64,000 nucleotides of DNA from Macrosoma leucophasiata. Its lineage: Eukaryota > Arthropoda > Insecta > Lepidoptera > Hedylidae. The notes beneath the pieces were generated by a model. It did not search any database. It saw only the letters and a list, made by a program, of their open reading frames with translations, and was not told the origin of the DNA. The stretch lies in the NCBI GenBank assembly GCA_036365455.1, contig JAWQUS010000008.1, positions 12,383,501-12,447,500 of the forward strand. The letters run 5' to 3'. Below, in pieces: positions 46,816 to 58,731 of the stretch (within the stretch, counting starts at the first letter, position 1; the number at the start of each line of letters is the position of its first letter). Made by a program: the position numbers and the translations under genes.

Positions 46816-48135
46816 AATCCCCTCTTGGACTCTCCTTTTGACTATGTTTTTTACCTAGGTTCTAATAATGAATGTTGCTATCATAAGAAAATAAGGGGCA
46901 GCTCATATTACCCTTAATTTATTGCTTGAATGATAAATAGTTGTAAGTATATTGTAAAGAAAAAATAAGTAGGTTTCTAACAAGTGTTTGCTAAATATAG
47001 AACTGTCAATAAGAATCTTCTACCTTTCTACTTTCACCCTTGAGTAGGTATATTTATTTTAGATAACACTACCTAACTAAGAAGGAGGTACTTAAGTTGT
47101 TCAAAACAAATGCCGTCAAATGAGTATCAACACCTACCTCAACTGAATTTATATAAAATTATTTACTTAGAAGTCGTTACCTAGATGCAGTTTCAAATTA
47201 TCACCAGTTGGGTATATTTGCATAAAAACAATTATATGGAATAGCCTAATAATTAGTAAATTATTAAAACACTAGCTAGAATACCTAACATTCTACTAAA
47301 ATCATAATAATATTATTCGTAGGGGAGACCGGGTATGGTTGCGAATAATTCACTATTCACCATGTATATCAATGCTATTCACACACAATTGTACACAATT
47401 GGTATACAAATGTTTTTCCAGAGCGCTAAATTTCGGGAGTTAAATGTTTTTTTTTTTTAAATGAATGTGATTTTCAACCCCGTTGTCACGTGCATAATAT
47501 GATCGGTAAATAGGTACTTCACTTTTAGAATAAATTGACCTTACAGGTGGTGCCTCCAGATGTTGGACGTGAAGACACTCAACTTACCTATTATACTGTG
47601 GTCGCGTAGCAGAACCAATTTCACACATTAATTCAGACTCGGTCTCGGCTGGAAGCGCCTGGGTGACTCGGTGCGTCCTTACACGTTCAGGGTCTCTAGA
47701 TAGTGGATCCGGTATCTACGACAGACTCTTGAGACGCTGCATTGAGCTGTTAATAGGTACTTGTCTGTGTCCATGGGCATAGAAAGGGGAGGGGCTGAGT
47801 GGGCCGTGCCTATTCCAGAATTGTTAAGTAACATACTCGTAAAATTAACACTTTGCCGCACAGTAGACGTCTACAGGCATTAGTACCATAAAAAAAATAT
47901 TGTGTCTCATACACTGTCCGGAAATGTGTTATGACTGAAATCGTACAGACGTAGCTCATCGACCGCACCTATTATAAATACTTACACTTTATAAATTATT
48001 AAATAAAAATGTATAAAGTAGGTATCCATCGTGATTTTAGGCGATTCAAAAACATTATAATAATTATAAAATCTATCCTAGCCTAGCGTATCTTAATGCA
48101 ACATTCAGGCAGGACATGCGTATAATTAAACTTCA
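46816..48135. other. Unassigned intergenic DNA
   Basis: Mostly AT-rich. 47530-47880 is GC-richer and looks like a repeat body (GGTGACTCGGTGCGTCCTTAC, GACGCTGCATTGAGCTGTTA). 47895-47940 resembles 9028-9065. No gene seen. Confidence 0.4.
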
Positions 48136-48205
48136 CCTGTTTGTTTTTAACTGACTTCGAAAAAAGGAGGTTCTCAATTCATCCGGATCTTTTTTTTTCA
48201 TGTTT
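48136..48205 (+). repeat. Lepidopteran repeat fragment
   Basis: TTTTTAACTGACTTCGAAAAA-AGGAGGTTCTCAATTC is the start of a repeat I know from many moth and butterfly genomes. Related text continues to about 48430. Confidence 0.65.
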
Positions 48206-48429
48206 ATCTATTAAACTTATTTATGCATATCGTTGCCTTAAAGCAGATCACCTTGATCTGAGCCTTATCGTAAAAACCTCGGGAATGCATTTTTGCTCAA
48301 TTTTTTAAAATTGAGTTTACAGGAAGTATAACTTGAAAAGCACACCCATTTCTCATTAATTTGTCAATTTGATACCTTTAGCGCTCTATAAGACATTGAG
48401 AAATTGAGAACCCCGTAAACACTCACATC

Positions 48430-50742
48430 TGTCAGTTAGCTGTGAATACCTTGCAAGGAACGTATTGTTCCGTGTTAGAAAATTTATTTCCTGAGTGCAT
48501 CCTACTGTACGTGAATAATTTCGCGTTTTCCAAAAGAAGGAAAAAAATAAGATGATTATCGTAAAAAAATTAAATCAAAATAAAAAAAATCATATAATAT
48601 TAAAAGATTTTTATTCTCTTCTTATCCATGAAGACCTAGTACTTTTTCGCTTTAGGTCGAGTTTTTTGTACCGAATAGGTACCTTGTTAGTAGTATTTTA
48701 AGCATTTCGAACAATTTTACAGAATACCTATAACAGTTGTGGTTATAAAAGCGTGCTAAATTTTCACTTAAATGAATAAAACAACATAAACGATCCTATA
48801 CGAATTTTTTTCAGTACGCAGTTTTTAGGTCCTCCTGAAAAGTTACTTATTTTACACATACGAGGTTTTCACTATAAGGCGTCGATATCTACATATTATT
48901 ATAATTACGTGTCTCGCGTCTCGGCTGCACAGGCTAAAACCTAACAGGCAAAAATTAATGAAGACCTTAATTGCATAAAAGTTCATAATAGTGCTTTATA
49001 AGTAGGCTTACTACTTTATAAGTGAATGCTTGAGCATTTAAAAAGATACGCAAACAGCGAAATAATTAGTCGGTCGCTATTGATTGAAATATTTAACAAT
49101 AAACATAACTACGTAATCCATAAAATATTTTTACGCAGCCGACTCATAGATAGGTATCAACGAGAAGAGATATCGATTGCTTTCGCTTGCCGTAATAAAA
49201 TTATTGCCATCCGGAAGAGAAAAGAGCCGCTTCAGCGTGTTTGAGCAACAATCAACAAACAAAGCTCTATATATTCACATTTATTATAGTAGTAAAATAG
49301 TACTAGACAAGAAACTCCCCTTGGATGTTCGGTCACTGTCAGCTTAAAAAGCACACTTTCACATAATCGCAAAGTGTATTGACAATATGGACGTGGGAAC
49401 GTCTCCAACACAAACTATAGTGTCATAGCAATATCTTTGTGTCATAGATTATGAATAAAATTATTCTTATAGGTCAGATGCATATAAAGTTATTTTACCT
49501 ATTATGAGGTAGTCAAACATTTTATTATTATTAAATGCACAATTATTATTAGTCATATTAAGCAATTATTAAATTTATATATTTTTATTGTTACGTATTA
49601 GTTGCGAAAAAAAGAAAGAATTAACACGTTCACTGTCCTCAAGCAGACACAATAGTTAAAACAATGCAAATGGACACATGTGGTACATGGGACATGGAAT
49701 GGGTTAAGAAAGAAAATTATACTAAACTGGTAAAAAAAACAACGGGTTGCACGCAGTGAACACTGCCTTTTTTATGTTATTATAGAATGGTTTAGGGAAT
49801 AATTTTGCACGTATAAATCTTTGCTTTAAATAATTATCAGTAGGTACTATCATTTATGTGGTAAAATACAATATTCATTTATTGGGCTATCATAGGTAAA
49901 CATGACAATGTATTTATATCATCTTAAAATTATCTCTCTCTCTCTCTCTCTCGCCGTTCTCCCTCTATTCCCTCGCTTCCGCGCCTATTCCAACTCCCAC
50001 GGCGGTATGCTCTCCCTCCGTTTTATAAATTTTCGATCAGGTCACGGGTCCTGAAGCGAGTTTAAGTCACGTGTCCTGACGACCAACACAAAAAGTGCAC
50101 AACGTCGCTAAACAACTTTTCACTTCAAAAATTAAAGTGAGAAAAATTTAATACCTCTTCACCTACCATCAGTGTAAAATGTCTGTTCGTTTGCCTCTTT
50201 CACAAATTATTTGTAGTTCATAATATGAACAGAACCACTGAATACTTTCTCTTAAAATATATTCATATATGTCATTAACAAATGAAATTGTATGCGCATT
50301 AATTGACAATAATGAAATATTATGTAAGTCAGAATTAGATTACATAGGTAAATATTTATGTAATCCTTAAATGTAGGTATGGTAACGTATCGAGGAATAG
50401 GTAGCTTATCATGAGAATAGTAGAAATAGTTTTCCAAGCAATGGCAGGCAACGGCAAAAAGTAGAAGCTTTAGATAAGAATATAAATATATTACAGCTAC
50501 AGCTTATTTTTATTAATAATTGTAGCTATTAATAATAATAATATTATTATTAATAGCTACAGTAGTATCTATAAAGTTAAAAGTTATTAGACTAAGTATG
50601 ATTGTGATGATGAATGAGAAAATAATGGATTACTAATATCTTTATGATTTCGTGATTAGGAGTATACTTCTCGATGCTAGATAAATATTTATAACGCCAG
50701 ACGTGCGGAATGCTAGGGGTACCAAAATACCACCATTAAAAA
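48430..50742. other. Long gene-free AT-rich stretch
   Basis: Contains a repeat piece near 48780-48910, a TC run (49933-49953) followed by a pyrimidine- and GC-richer patch to 50020, two near-identical 15-mers GGTCACGGGTCCTGA and AGTCACGTGTCCTGA (50040-50082), and a perfect inverted repeat at 50521-50561. No coding frame of interest. Confidence 0.5.
50521..50561. repeat. Perfect inverted repeat, 19-base arms
   Basis: TGTAGCTATTAATAATAAT, a three-base spacer AAT, then the exact complement. Would fold as an RNA hairpin or cruciform. Confidence 0.9.
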
Positions 50743-50962
50743 CATAGAGCAATACGGGCCACCGGCCGGTGGACCGGAGGGGAGTAGCCATAGTCTGTCA
50801 TTTTTGCGGAGAGAAATACGTGTAACATAATGCATAAACAATTTCACGCACACATTTAAACATCTAGGCGATAGGCATAGGCACACTTACGCTTGTACTT
50901 TGACAGAAGGCTTGGCTACTCCCCTCCGGTCCGCCGCGGCCGGGGGCCCGCGTTGCTCTATG
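50743..50962. mobile_element. hAT-like MITE, family F
   Basis: CATAGAGCAATACGGGCC at the left matches the complement of GGGCCCGCGTTGCTCTATG at the right; inner CCGGAGGGGAGTAGCC is paired too. Flanks ATTAAAAA (50735-50742) and ATTGAAAA (50963-50970) are an 8-base duplication with one change. Related pieces lie at 15328-15410 and 60003-60117. Confidence 0.8.
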
Positions 50963-51182
50963 ATTGAAAATAAGCGTCTACATATGACAGAGCCACACCC
51001 CAATACCGCCTTTATGCGAGGCAGTGGACTTCACTTCTGGTTGTTGATCTCCACATTCTCCTCAATATACAGGATACAGCTACAAGGCAAGGTTCAATGA
51101 CCGATGTATCTTTTTGCGCCTACCACTAACTACCTAGTCACGTTTAGGCCGGTAATTTATAGCACAGAGATGATCTTAGGCC

Positions 51183-51485
51183 CAGTGACGTAACCATAAA
51201 TTTATTATCTACTCCGGGCGTAACTAGCACGGGTGGCACCCGGTGCGGATGAGCAAAAGAAGAAAATACTTACCATTATTTTGTATCTTATTTCTCCATT
51301 CTCCACTCCGTTGTGCCCTCTATTTGAGCAAATTCCGCCTCTCGCGCCCCAGGTATTTAAAATTAAATTATATTATAAATGCGAAAGTGAGTTTTGTGTT
51401 ACGCTTTCACGTCTAAACAGCTCGAATTTGGGTTATTTAAGAGGGTGTCACCAAATGGCACCTTCCCTCCCTAGCTACGCCACTG
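51183..51485. mobile_element. hAT-like MITE with CAGTG ends
   Basis: CAGTGACGTAACC and the complement of AGCTACGCCACTG are the ends. CTTAGGCC lies on both sides (51175-51182, 51486-51493), an exact 8-base target duplication. 303 bases. CAGTG(A/G)CGTA is a typical hAT end. The open frame at 51233-51490 is not a gene. Confidence 0.88.
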
Positions 51486-51493
51486 CTTAGGCC

Positions 51494-53559
51494 TGTAATA
51501 ACGAGTAGAATTACCATTTCGAATTACTATGAAAACCTGGCATTCTGTGATTGTGACATTGTCTCTAGCATTCTGCATTTCTGGCACTATGCGGCTGACT
51601 GTGGCTCTAAAGACGTTAAAAATAAAACAGATGAAGGTCCAGTCAAGAGCAAAAGGAGATCCAGTCAAGAGCAAAAGGAGATTACTATATAATAGTAGTT
51701 TTGGTGATTATTACAACAATATTTTTATTCCGACTTTCAGGAAATGCATAGCTGTATATTATTATGTAAGTAGAGAAATTATTCAGAGAAAAAATATTAG
51801 GTATGTAGGTAGGTATATGGCACTATAATTGAATCTGTAGGTACATTAGAACATAAATTACACTCCTGATTTAAAAAAAACGTCTAAAAATGTATTTACG
51901 CCTTTCGTAAAAAAGTTAGGCGATTTTTTTCTCCTTTGATTATTACGTTATTATGTATGAGTCAAACTGAGTTAATTTAGTGTATTTTAAATGAACAACT
52001 GCCCAAATGTAAAAGCTAGAAGTTCTAGAAGTGATATCCAAATAAATATGTATAACAAAACTTACAAAATTTAGTAGTAGATCTTCTAAGTTTTGAAATA
52101 GTCAGTTCGTAACCATTGAATATAATTACACCTTAGGTTCATACGCATTTTATAGATATCGCGTACTTTAGCAACAGAGATGTTGCAGCTATTAAACAAT
52201 ACAGAAAATGGTAGTCCCCTAAAAATATGTGGTGAGTTGTATGTGTATATGTACGCTCTTCTCCACGCATTTTAATTATTACTGGAATACCATAGAAATG
52301 GTTAGGAATGGAACAAAAATAGTTCTTAATAACTTTATTTTGAAGATCCGAACAATATCTACAGAGCATGAGGCTTTGTCTACCTATAGGATTGATAGAA
52401 AGAATTTTATTGAAAGAGTCATTCGTAGTCCTGTGTAAAATATTTCTCATTAGCTACATGGCACACAGTAAAAATTAAAATTTTCACATCTTGGTTAATT
52501 TTCTATCCTACCTATCTAATTTTAATTCCGTGGTTAACCTACCTACAAAACTGGATCGTGCCTAAGATACTTTGCTGTACATATCTTGTATACCGCTTCT
52601 TCACATATTACTGGTGCTATATATAATAATTTATTTTCAAAATTAATTATTGCAGAGTTCTAATTTAAAAAATCTAATTTCGAAATCGTTCAATCAATTG
52701 AAAGTAGTTCCGAATTTTTGTTGGAACACTATCCAAGACTCTTAGATGGCTGTATAGAAGCTACCACTTGGAAAAGTTGTCTGGAATTGAATTTCATTGA
52801 TCGATTTACTTTTAGAATTGGATTAACTATCTAATTTCCTTAGTTCAAGCAGTAAATTACTAGCCGAAGGTGGTAGATATAGACAAAGTATTACGCCCTC
52901 TGAAATTCCAGCTTTGTTCATTGACTCACAACAGACACGCCAACAGAATGATCGACGATTAGACCTGACTAATCTCTATCTATACATAGTATACATATAG
53001 GTGAGAAAGGGCGTCGCACGCCGCCGATATAGAGGGGGCCAGTTTGGCTATGGGAAGGGCAGCTTGGCTCGAGGAGTACTAGCTTGGTACCTTGGTCTCT
53101 TTTATATACGGTGTGTTTGGTACCTAGTGGCAACACATATGTTATGGAGTTTATCAGTATAATTCTCATGAATTATTACCCCGAAATAGGTGTCAAAAGA
53201 ATTCTTCAGTCAGAAGTGGACAGAACAGTTGCATGAACAGTTCCATTCCCGCGTTGAGACGCCAACTCATAACTTTTATCTGGATTTGTCGGGTCCGTAA
53301 TATTGCGATCCATAATCCCATTCGATACTAGTTGCCTATATATTTCAATATGTGACCACAGAGCCGAACCGACCGACTAACGCCTTCTATTCCATTTTTA
53401 TTGTCAAGTTCTTCTATAAATATGGTTCCTTATTACATCAAACTGCCAGTAATCTTCGTCTGCAGTATTTTTATACAAATATACTTACTTAGTTATTTAG
53501 TATTAGTTTGCAAGTACCAAAGTTCGCATGAGATGATAGGCATCTGCGGATGGAAACAT
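51494..53559. other. Unassigned AT-rich intergenic DNA
   Basis: No gene or clear repeat. A GC-richer patch lies at 53008-53095. Open frames at 51529-51828 and 52139-52450 show no recognisable domain. Confidence 0.4.
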
Positions 53560-53562
53560 TAA

Positions 53563-53712
53563 GCCTGGGTTGCACTAAGATAATAATATTTGTTAAAGTT
53601 ATAATAACATTTCATATCCTTTTCTAACATTAACAGATTTCTTTAACTAAGAGAAGGATGTGAAATGTTGCAATAACTTTAACTTTGTCAAATATCTTGG
53701 TGCTACTCAGAC
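53563..53712. mobile_element. TAA-flanked MITE (Harbinger-like)
   Basis: GCCTGGGTTGCACTAAGAT and the complement of ATCTTGGTGCTACTCAGAC are the ends. TAA lies at 53560-53562 and 53713-53715. The 150-base element is almost a full palindrome (ATATTTGTTAAAGTTAT / AACTTTGTCAAATAT). MITEs with a CTGGGTTGCACC end are very common in Lepidoptera. Confidence 0.85.
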
Positions 53713-53715
53713 TAA

Positions 53716-54016
53716 GAGTCATAGCTCACAACCCGCCCAGCACCGCCTCGTTTTGCAGCGTCCACTCGTTGTCGACGGGTGGTCCACGGGTGAACGACGC
53801 GATGTTACTTGTGAACCACTCACGGACAACGCGCGGTCCACTTGGGAACACCGCGTTGTGGCAATGCAAAGTCAACGCAAGACAAGCTAGTGGTCACCGA
53901 GTGGTCCACTCGACGTCCGCGCGTTGACGGCTTGCGGTCGAGGCGATCCGGTATCGATAAGCAGCGGAGTTGATGTAATGAGCGCAGACCGCTCGAGGCG
54001 GTCGGGTAAGGGTCAT
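53716..54016. other. GC-rich block between two MITEs
   Basis: About 240 bases with CGTCCACTCGTTGTCGACGG and GAGTGGTCCACTCGACGTCC; probably a further MITE with weak inverted ends, but no target duplication was found. Open frames on both strands here are artefacts of base composition. Confidence 0.4.
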
Positions 54017-54276
54017 GTACAGTACGCAGCAAGATATATTGCACATCGACTTTAGGAGAGAGACTTCGGATAATTTCGGCTCTGTAGAGCGTTAGCTCTT
54101 TCGCACACAACCTATCTATGTGAAGTTTGTCGACCATTTTGTTCAAGATTTGACCAATACCGGACTATTAGTACCTACGTAGGCAGAGCGCAGCAGAGAT
54201 AACACTACGAAGACGAAACTAACCGATTCTCTCTTTCTTAAGTTCGATCTGCAATATTTCTTGACGGGTTCTGTAC
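54017..54276. mobile_element. Foldback MITE, family C, copy 2
   Basis: GTACAGTACGCAGCAAGATA and the complement of CTTGACGGGTTCTGTAC form the ends, with GCACATCGACTTTAGGAGAG and CGATCTGCAATATTTC inside, as in the copy at 25622-25886. Confidence 0.75.
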
Positions 54277-54640
54277 GTAATAATACATCTTTGTCTTGAT
54301 GGGGATGACTAGTCTGATAATCATGAACTAGGTCCTACATTACAAACCAGTTAACTAGTTCAAAATTGTTTCTACCATTCTCAGACTAAAAATTATGGAT
54401 TTATATCCTCTGAAAAACTTGCTTTATACCTACATATCCACATTCTAGTCACTGCTTTAAGGAAATCATAAAGTCCGCTATATGTATAAATTACATAGAA
54501 GTGTAAATAAATAAATAAATAACTTCTATCAATCCTTTAGGTAACAAAACTATATAAATAAGTATAACCTAAATACTAACGTGTGCGTGTATTGGAAATA
54601 AGGAAAAGAAAACAAAATAAATAAAAAAAAACGTACATAA

Positions 54641-54646
54641 TTTATT
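54641..54646 (-). promoter_or_regulatory. Likely polyadenylation signal of the SCaMC gene
   Basis: AATAAA on the minus strand about 685 bases past the SCaMC stop. The stretch 54650-55329 would then be its 3' UTR; no other gene is seen there. Confidence 0.45.
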
Positions 54647-55329
54647 GTAATCACAGATATAACCCAGTGTTGATACTGGATGTCCTCAAAACGGGCCGAT
54701 ACTAAATGCCTGCCGATTTTTAGTCAAAGAAATTGCAGTAACTTTTTGCAACAGTAATGTCATACACATTGAGATAATAATTTTAACCAATCAAAATTGT
54801 GTCGGGGCACACGTATTATATATACGATAAATGGAATAATTCACAATAGAATAAATAATAGACTTAACATATTCAAGAGTTATTTACAATAAAATGCAAA
54901 CAAATTTGCTAATGCTAACATATTCACTATTAAAGTGTTAACGCATTTCGTCTGTTAAAGCGTATAGAGCTCGCGCTTGGCTGTGAACAAAGAATATGTT
55001 AAGCCGGCAGTACATGTTGGCCTAAGATAGCCGAATGAAGCTAAATACCGACGTGGAGGTATTTCGACGCTTCTAGACTCCGCTCGAGCTCTTATCTCCT
55101 TTTAAAGCTTCGCTATTTTTACGCAATCAAAATACTCATAACAATAGAAACGGAAAGCTTGGATCACATCTTTAAATTAGATTACCGTGATGTTAGCGTT
55201 GGTCTTCAAGCTCGCGTTAGTTGACCGGCCAATATGTATTGCCGGCGTAAAAGTGAATATGTTTTGAGCTCGAGCAAAGTCGGTTGAGAAGGTTTTGGGT
55301 GGACGGAGGCGGTCCGAGGCGGGGTTGCA

Positions 55330-57722
55330 TCACGTCATATTTACGCCGAGGGAGCGACTGGCGTACTCATACACTACGTACGAAATGGAGACGGCCGGAA
55401 TGACCTTGATGAAGTTGGGCGTGATACCCCGGTAGAGGCCGCGCACTCCCTCCCGCTGCACTATCTCGCGGAAAACACCACGCATCGTGCCCTCCGCACC
55501 TTTTGCTGCTTTTTCTGTGGAATTACAAATGTTTGTGAGTAAACTAGCTGGTATATATATAGCCAATCAACAATTGAGCGTAACTTTATAAGAAATGTTA
55601 ATGTTCTTATGGATTGGATACTAACATGTGTTTTGTCAGAATACTGGTTAATTTTACTGGTGGTAGAGCTCCAGTGACGGAGCTCGCGGGCGTAGGCACC
55701 ACCGCATTACCTAATATACTTGCCGCTAAATGGTAGTGTTCAGCACTATCGTGTTCCGGTCAGGTGGTAATGTACGGCCCTGTAATTTCCGGCACAGAGG
55801 CATAACACCTTAGGCCTCAGGAGTGGCAACGCATCTGCATTTTGCCCTTGGTCTTTGTGTGGGTGTCTATAGCCTGCAGTCATCACTTAACATCAATACC
55901 TTAGTGACTGAATAAATATTTAATTTTTTAAAAGTTGTTCTTAAATTCCATTTAGATAATAAATTATTTGTAAACACAAACAATTTTATTGTGGTTTAAA
56001 TTTTTACCCTTCTTAATTCCTCCTTCCTCTAAAATGCGATAAAATTAACTGTCAAGTCTCAAAGTCATGTCCCTCTGGATAGTCATTTCTTACAACATGG
56101 AGGAAGGAAGGATAAATAGGACCAACACGTTATTGGGAGGAAACATAATCATGGAAAGTTAACGGTATCAACTTTTAGGTCTTGTGATGCAAGACCTAAA
56201 AGTGGTACCGTGGTAGCCGGTTGACCACTCCGGGCTACATACAGGCAGAGATAAAGGATTTTACACCGTTATCTGTATATCTCCCGACCCGGAATTCGTA
56301 ACCACAAGGCTACTGAGGCAGTTTATAAACAAATTACAAAAACCATTGAAACATACCCTGCGCTTGCAATCTGGTCCTGACGAGTGCTAGCGGATACGAG
56401 CACACCTGGCCCAGCGTGCACGAGGTGCTCCCACAAGCCAGCAACAATAACATGCCCGGCTGCTCGTTGTGCGCCTGGTATTTGTTAATGTACTTCTTCT
56501 TCAACGTCTCGTACACGGCGAGATCGATGCCCGCGTAAGGCACGATGCCCAGAATGTTTGGAATGTAACCTTTGTAGAAACACTTCAGCCCCTCCCTAGC
56601 GTATATCTTCTTCGCCGCATCCACGATGCCGCTATATTGGCCGGTTTTCCTTAAAGCTAATCTTGTCTTTAGCACCTCTAGTGGGTAGATCACAGTCTGG
56701 CTGATCGCGCCGGCGGTGGCGCCCGCGAGGAAACGCTCGTGTATCTCCAATGGGTGATTCTTTTTCTCCCCCTTTATCAAACGTTTCACTTGTTCGTAGG
56801 CGGCGAACTTTAATGCCGATTCTGGGGCGATTTTTATTACATTAATACCGTTGCCACGCCACAGACCGCTTATACCGCCTTCGCTGATCATTTTCGCTAA
56901 ACACTTGGTCATATTTTCTCGGGTAGGATTGACCTGAAAATAAAAGCGGATGTCGTTTTAGTTTATTTTGTGGAAGTGTGTTACTCGATCAGACTCGATC
57001 TACTTCTCGTATTTTCTTTTGGGAATATACATAACATATTAATTATTATAATAAAGATATTATTTATAGAACGCATTCGACGCGACCATGATTTGGAAGT
57101 GGGGCAATTTGAATCTGGGTGGTGAACACCAAAGGTCAGGCACTGGCGGTCATTCATATTTCATGAAGAAATAGAGCCTCTATATGATGAACACTTTCTT
57201 CAAGGAGCGAGCCTTCGTACATCACCGAGTACATTCGTCATATTTATTACACAACAGATTCTGAAGACTACGCGTGTATTCCTAGCTAGGTATATTGTAG
57301 TTGCATTAATATTGATTATGAAATAAAGATAACTGAGTGCGTAGTTTAGTTCTAGTTAAGTCTAGTCCTGGGTTCCATCCTCAACCTAGAGTAACTGGTA
57401 GTTACTGCTATTGGTTTTTTTTTCTTTTTTGAGTGAAGTCTACCAGTTTCGCCCTCGGCGGTTGGCAACATGCTCGGTGAAGAAAATAAGCTCGCTAACC
57501 TATAATTTGGGGCAAAAGGTAAGTAGCGAAGTTACGTCAAGAAGAGATAAAAAGATAGTTTACCTGTAAAAATACTTTGAGCCTGTCGAGAGGCGCGGTG
57601 CAAGTTCGACTGACTGCGCCGGCAATGCCACCGGCTAACAAGTGGCGCCACCACTTGCCCGTTTGTAGTTCACTCGGTGTGAAGTCATCGGGAACGTTCA
57701 TATCCTCACCGATGTCCAAGTA
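55330..57722 (-). CDS. SCaMC: SCaMC-type mitochondrial ATP-Mg/phosphate carrier, carrier domain (5' part not found)
   Basis: Inner-membrane carrier that exchanges ATP-Mg for phosphate and is gated by calcium through N-terminal EF hands (SLC25A23/24/25 group). Minus-strand exons: 57564-57722, 56357-56933, 55330-55514 (stop 55330-55332). Phases fit. The first visible exon begins after CTTTTCAG with [14 protein letters not shown], the linker before the carrier, then [17 protein letters not shown]. Signatures are PLDRLK, PLEVLK and PLALVR. Later landmarks are [36 protein letters not shown] and [20 protein letters not shown]. The end, SRSLGVNMT, is normal. The EF-hand exons are expected upstream (higher coordinates) but none was recognised before the window ends. 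Intron 56934-57563 holds nothing notable. Confidence 0.93.
55651..55900 (+). repeat. Family A dispersed repeat, copy 7 (3' truncated)
   Basis: In the last SCaMC intron. ATTTTACTGGTGGTAGAGC to CATCACTTAACATCAAT; closest to copies 1 and 2. The last 40 bases are missing. Confidence 0.85.
56163..56210. repeat. Hairpin in the last SCaMC intron
   Basis: ACTTTTAGGTCTTG (56171-56184), loop TGATG, then the exact complement CAAGACCTAAAAGT (56190-56203). Pairing goes on outward with small mismatches to CGGTA/TACCG. Confidence 0.85.
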
Positions 57723-57957
57723 CTGAAAAGATATTGCGGGTTTTACTTTACTTGGAAATTTACACTTACATGCCCGGATTTGGAGGTGTGTAGTGTCTGA
57801 GGCAACGAAGGAGACTCCTAATAATTTCACGAATAAAAGAAACTATTTTAGAGACTCCTGGTACAAATTAATGAGAAATCGTATACCTTGCATACACTTA
57901 TTTGTCCTTAAATGTTAATGGTAATAAACACAAATGGTACAAGTCAGTTTGTTAAAT

Positions 57958-57963
57958 TTTATT
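57958..57963 (-). promoter_or_regulatory. Polyadenylation signal for the possible alternative last exon
   Basis: AATAAA on the minus strand, about 155 bases past the stop at 58119 and well before the next SCaMC exon at 57722. Confidence 0.45.
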
Positions 57964-58118
57964 AAAGCATATTAACACCTCTTTAATAGTGTCGGTGTGT
58001 ATGTATGCTTGTTAATGTGAATACTGAAGAGTGTGTGTGAAGCGTAACGACGACCTGGATGAGCTAAATGCATTAGTATGTTTTAAAAGATAATATCTTA
58101 ATGAAACCAGACACGGTA

Positions 58119-58232
58119 TTACACTGTAGCGCATTTCTTCTTTGTTTCTTTGCCACTAGTACTCTTGGAACGATTTTTCAATTTGGTAATCCTTATGCGG
58201 GTATTATATCTTAGCATTCGTAGCTGTTCAGC
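58119..58232 (-). CDS. Possible alternative last exon of SCaMC (or of an unknown gene), polybasic tail with C-A-T-V end
   Basis: After the acceptor TTTTGTAG, a phase-0 frame of 37 codons runs to TAA: it starts AEQLRMLRYNTRIRIT and ends with SGKETKKKCATV. An AATAAA signal follows at 57958-57963. The next SCaMC exon (57722) also starts in phase 0, so the missing EF-hand exons could splice to either. The product would then be EF hands without a carrier. A lysine-rich stretch followed by Cys and three last residues looks like a prenylation (CaaX) tail, though Thr is not an ideal third residue. The frame has no known relative that I can name. It could also be the last exon of another gene whose start is beyond the window, or chance. 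Confidence 0.42.
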   Translation of the reverse strand, partial: AEQLRMLRYNTRIRITKLKNRSKSTSGKETKKKCATV

Positions 58233-58731
58233 CTACAAAACAAAAATATATTAAATATGAATTTATTTGTTACCTGTTTCAAATAATTAGCAAGATACTA
58301 ATTACCGTGATATTATTAATGTATGTAAATTGTATTCGATTATCCAAATCCAAATTGCTATGAAAATCTTTATGTTTGTTGGAGAAATACATTATGTTTG
58401 GTTTATGCAGGCTGTAAATGAAAAAAAATGTTACGAATTTTGGTGTTCTTCATCATAAAATTATTCACACCACACAGTACATCATTATTTGTAATAGTTG
58501 TGATTACTTGTGATCGTAATGTGTCAGTGCGTTTGAGTCACTGTCACATTATTAAAAAAATCTATCAAGTATTTAAATACCCAGAAGTTTGTATTTTCTA
58601 CTCTCACCTTTGTCTTTGATTTCATATAAAAACTGTTTAATTCGAACCATAGTTAACTATCTCAAATATGGCCGCAAAATGTGATTAGAATTATTTTAAT
58701 ATCATTGCCCATTGGAAATAAAGAAAAAAAT
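58233..58731. other. Unassigned DNA upstream of the possible exon
   Basis: AT-rich. No EF-hand exon recognised on the minus strand. Confidence 0.4.

Noticed and set aside
53820..54146. Reverse-strand frame of 108 codons
   Set aside because: It runs across a GC-rich repeat block and a foldback MITE; no domain seen.
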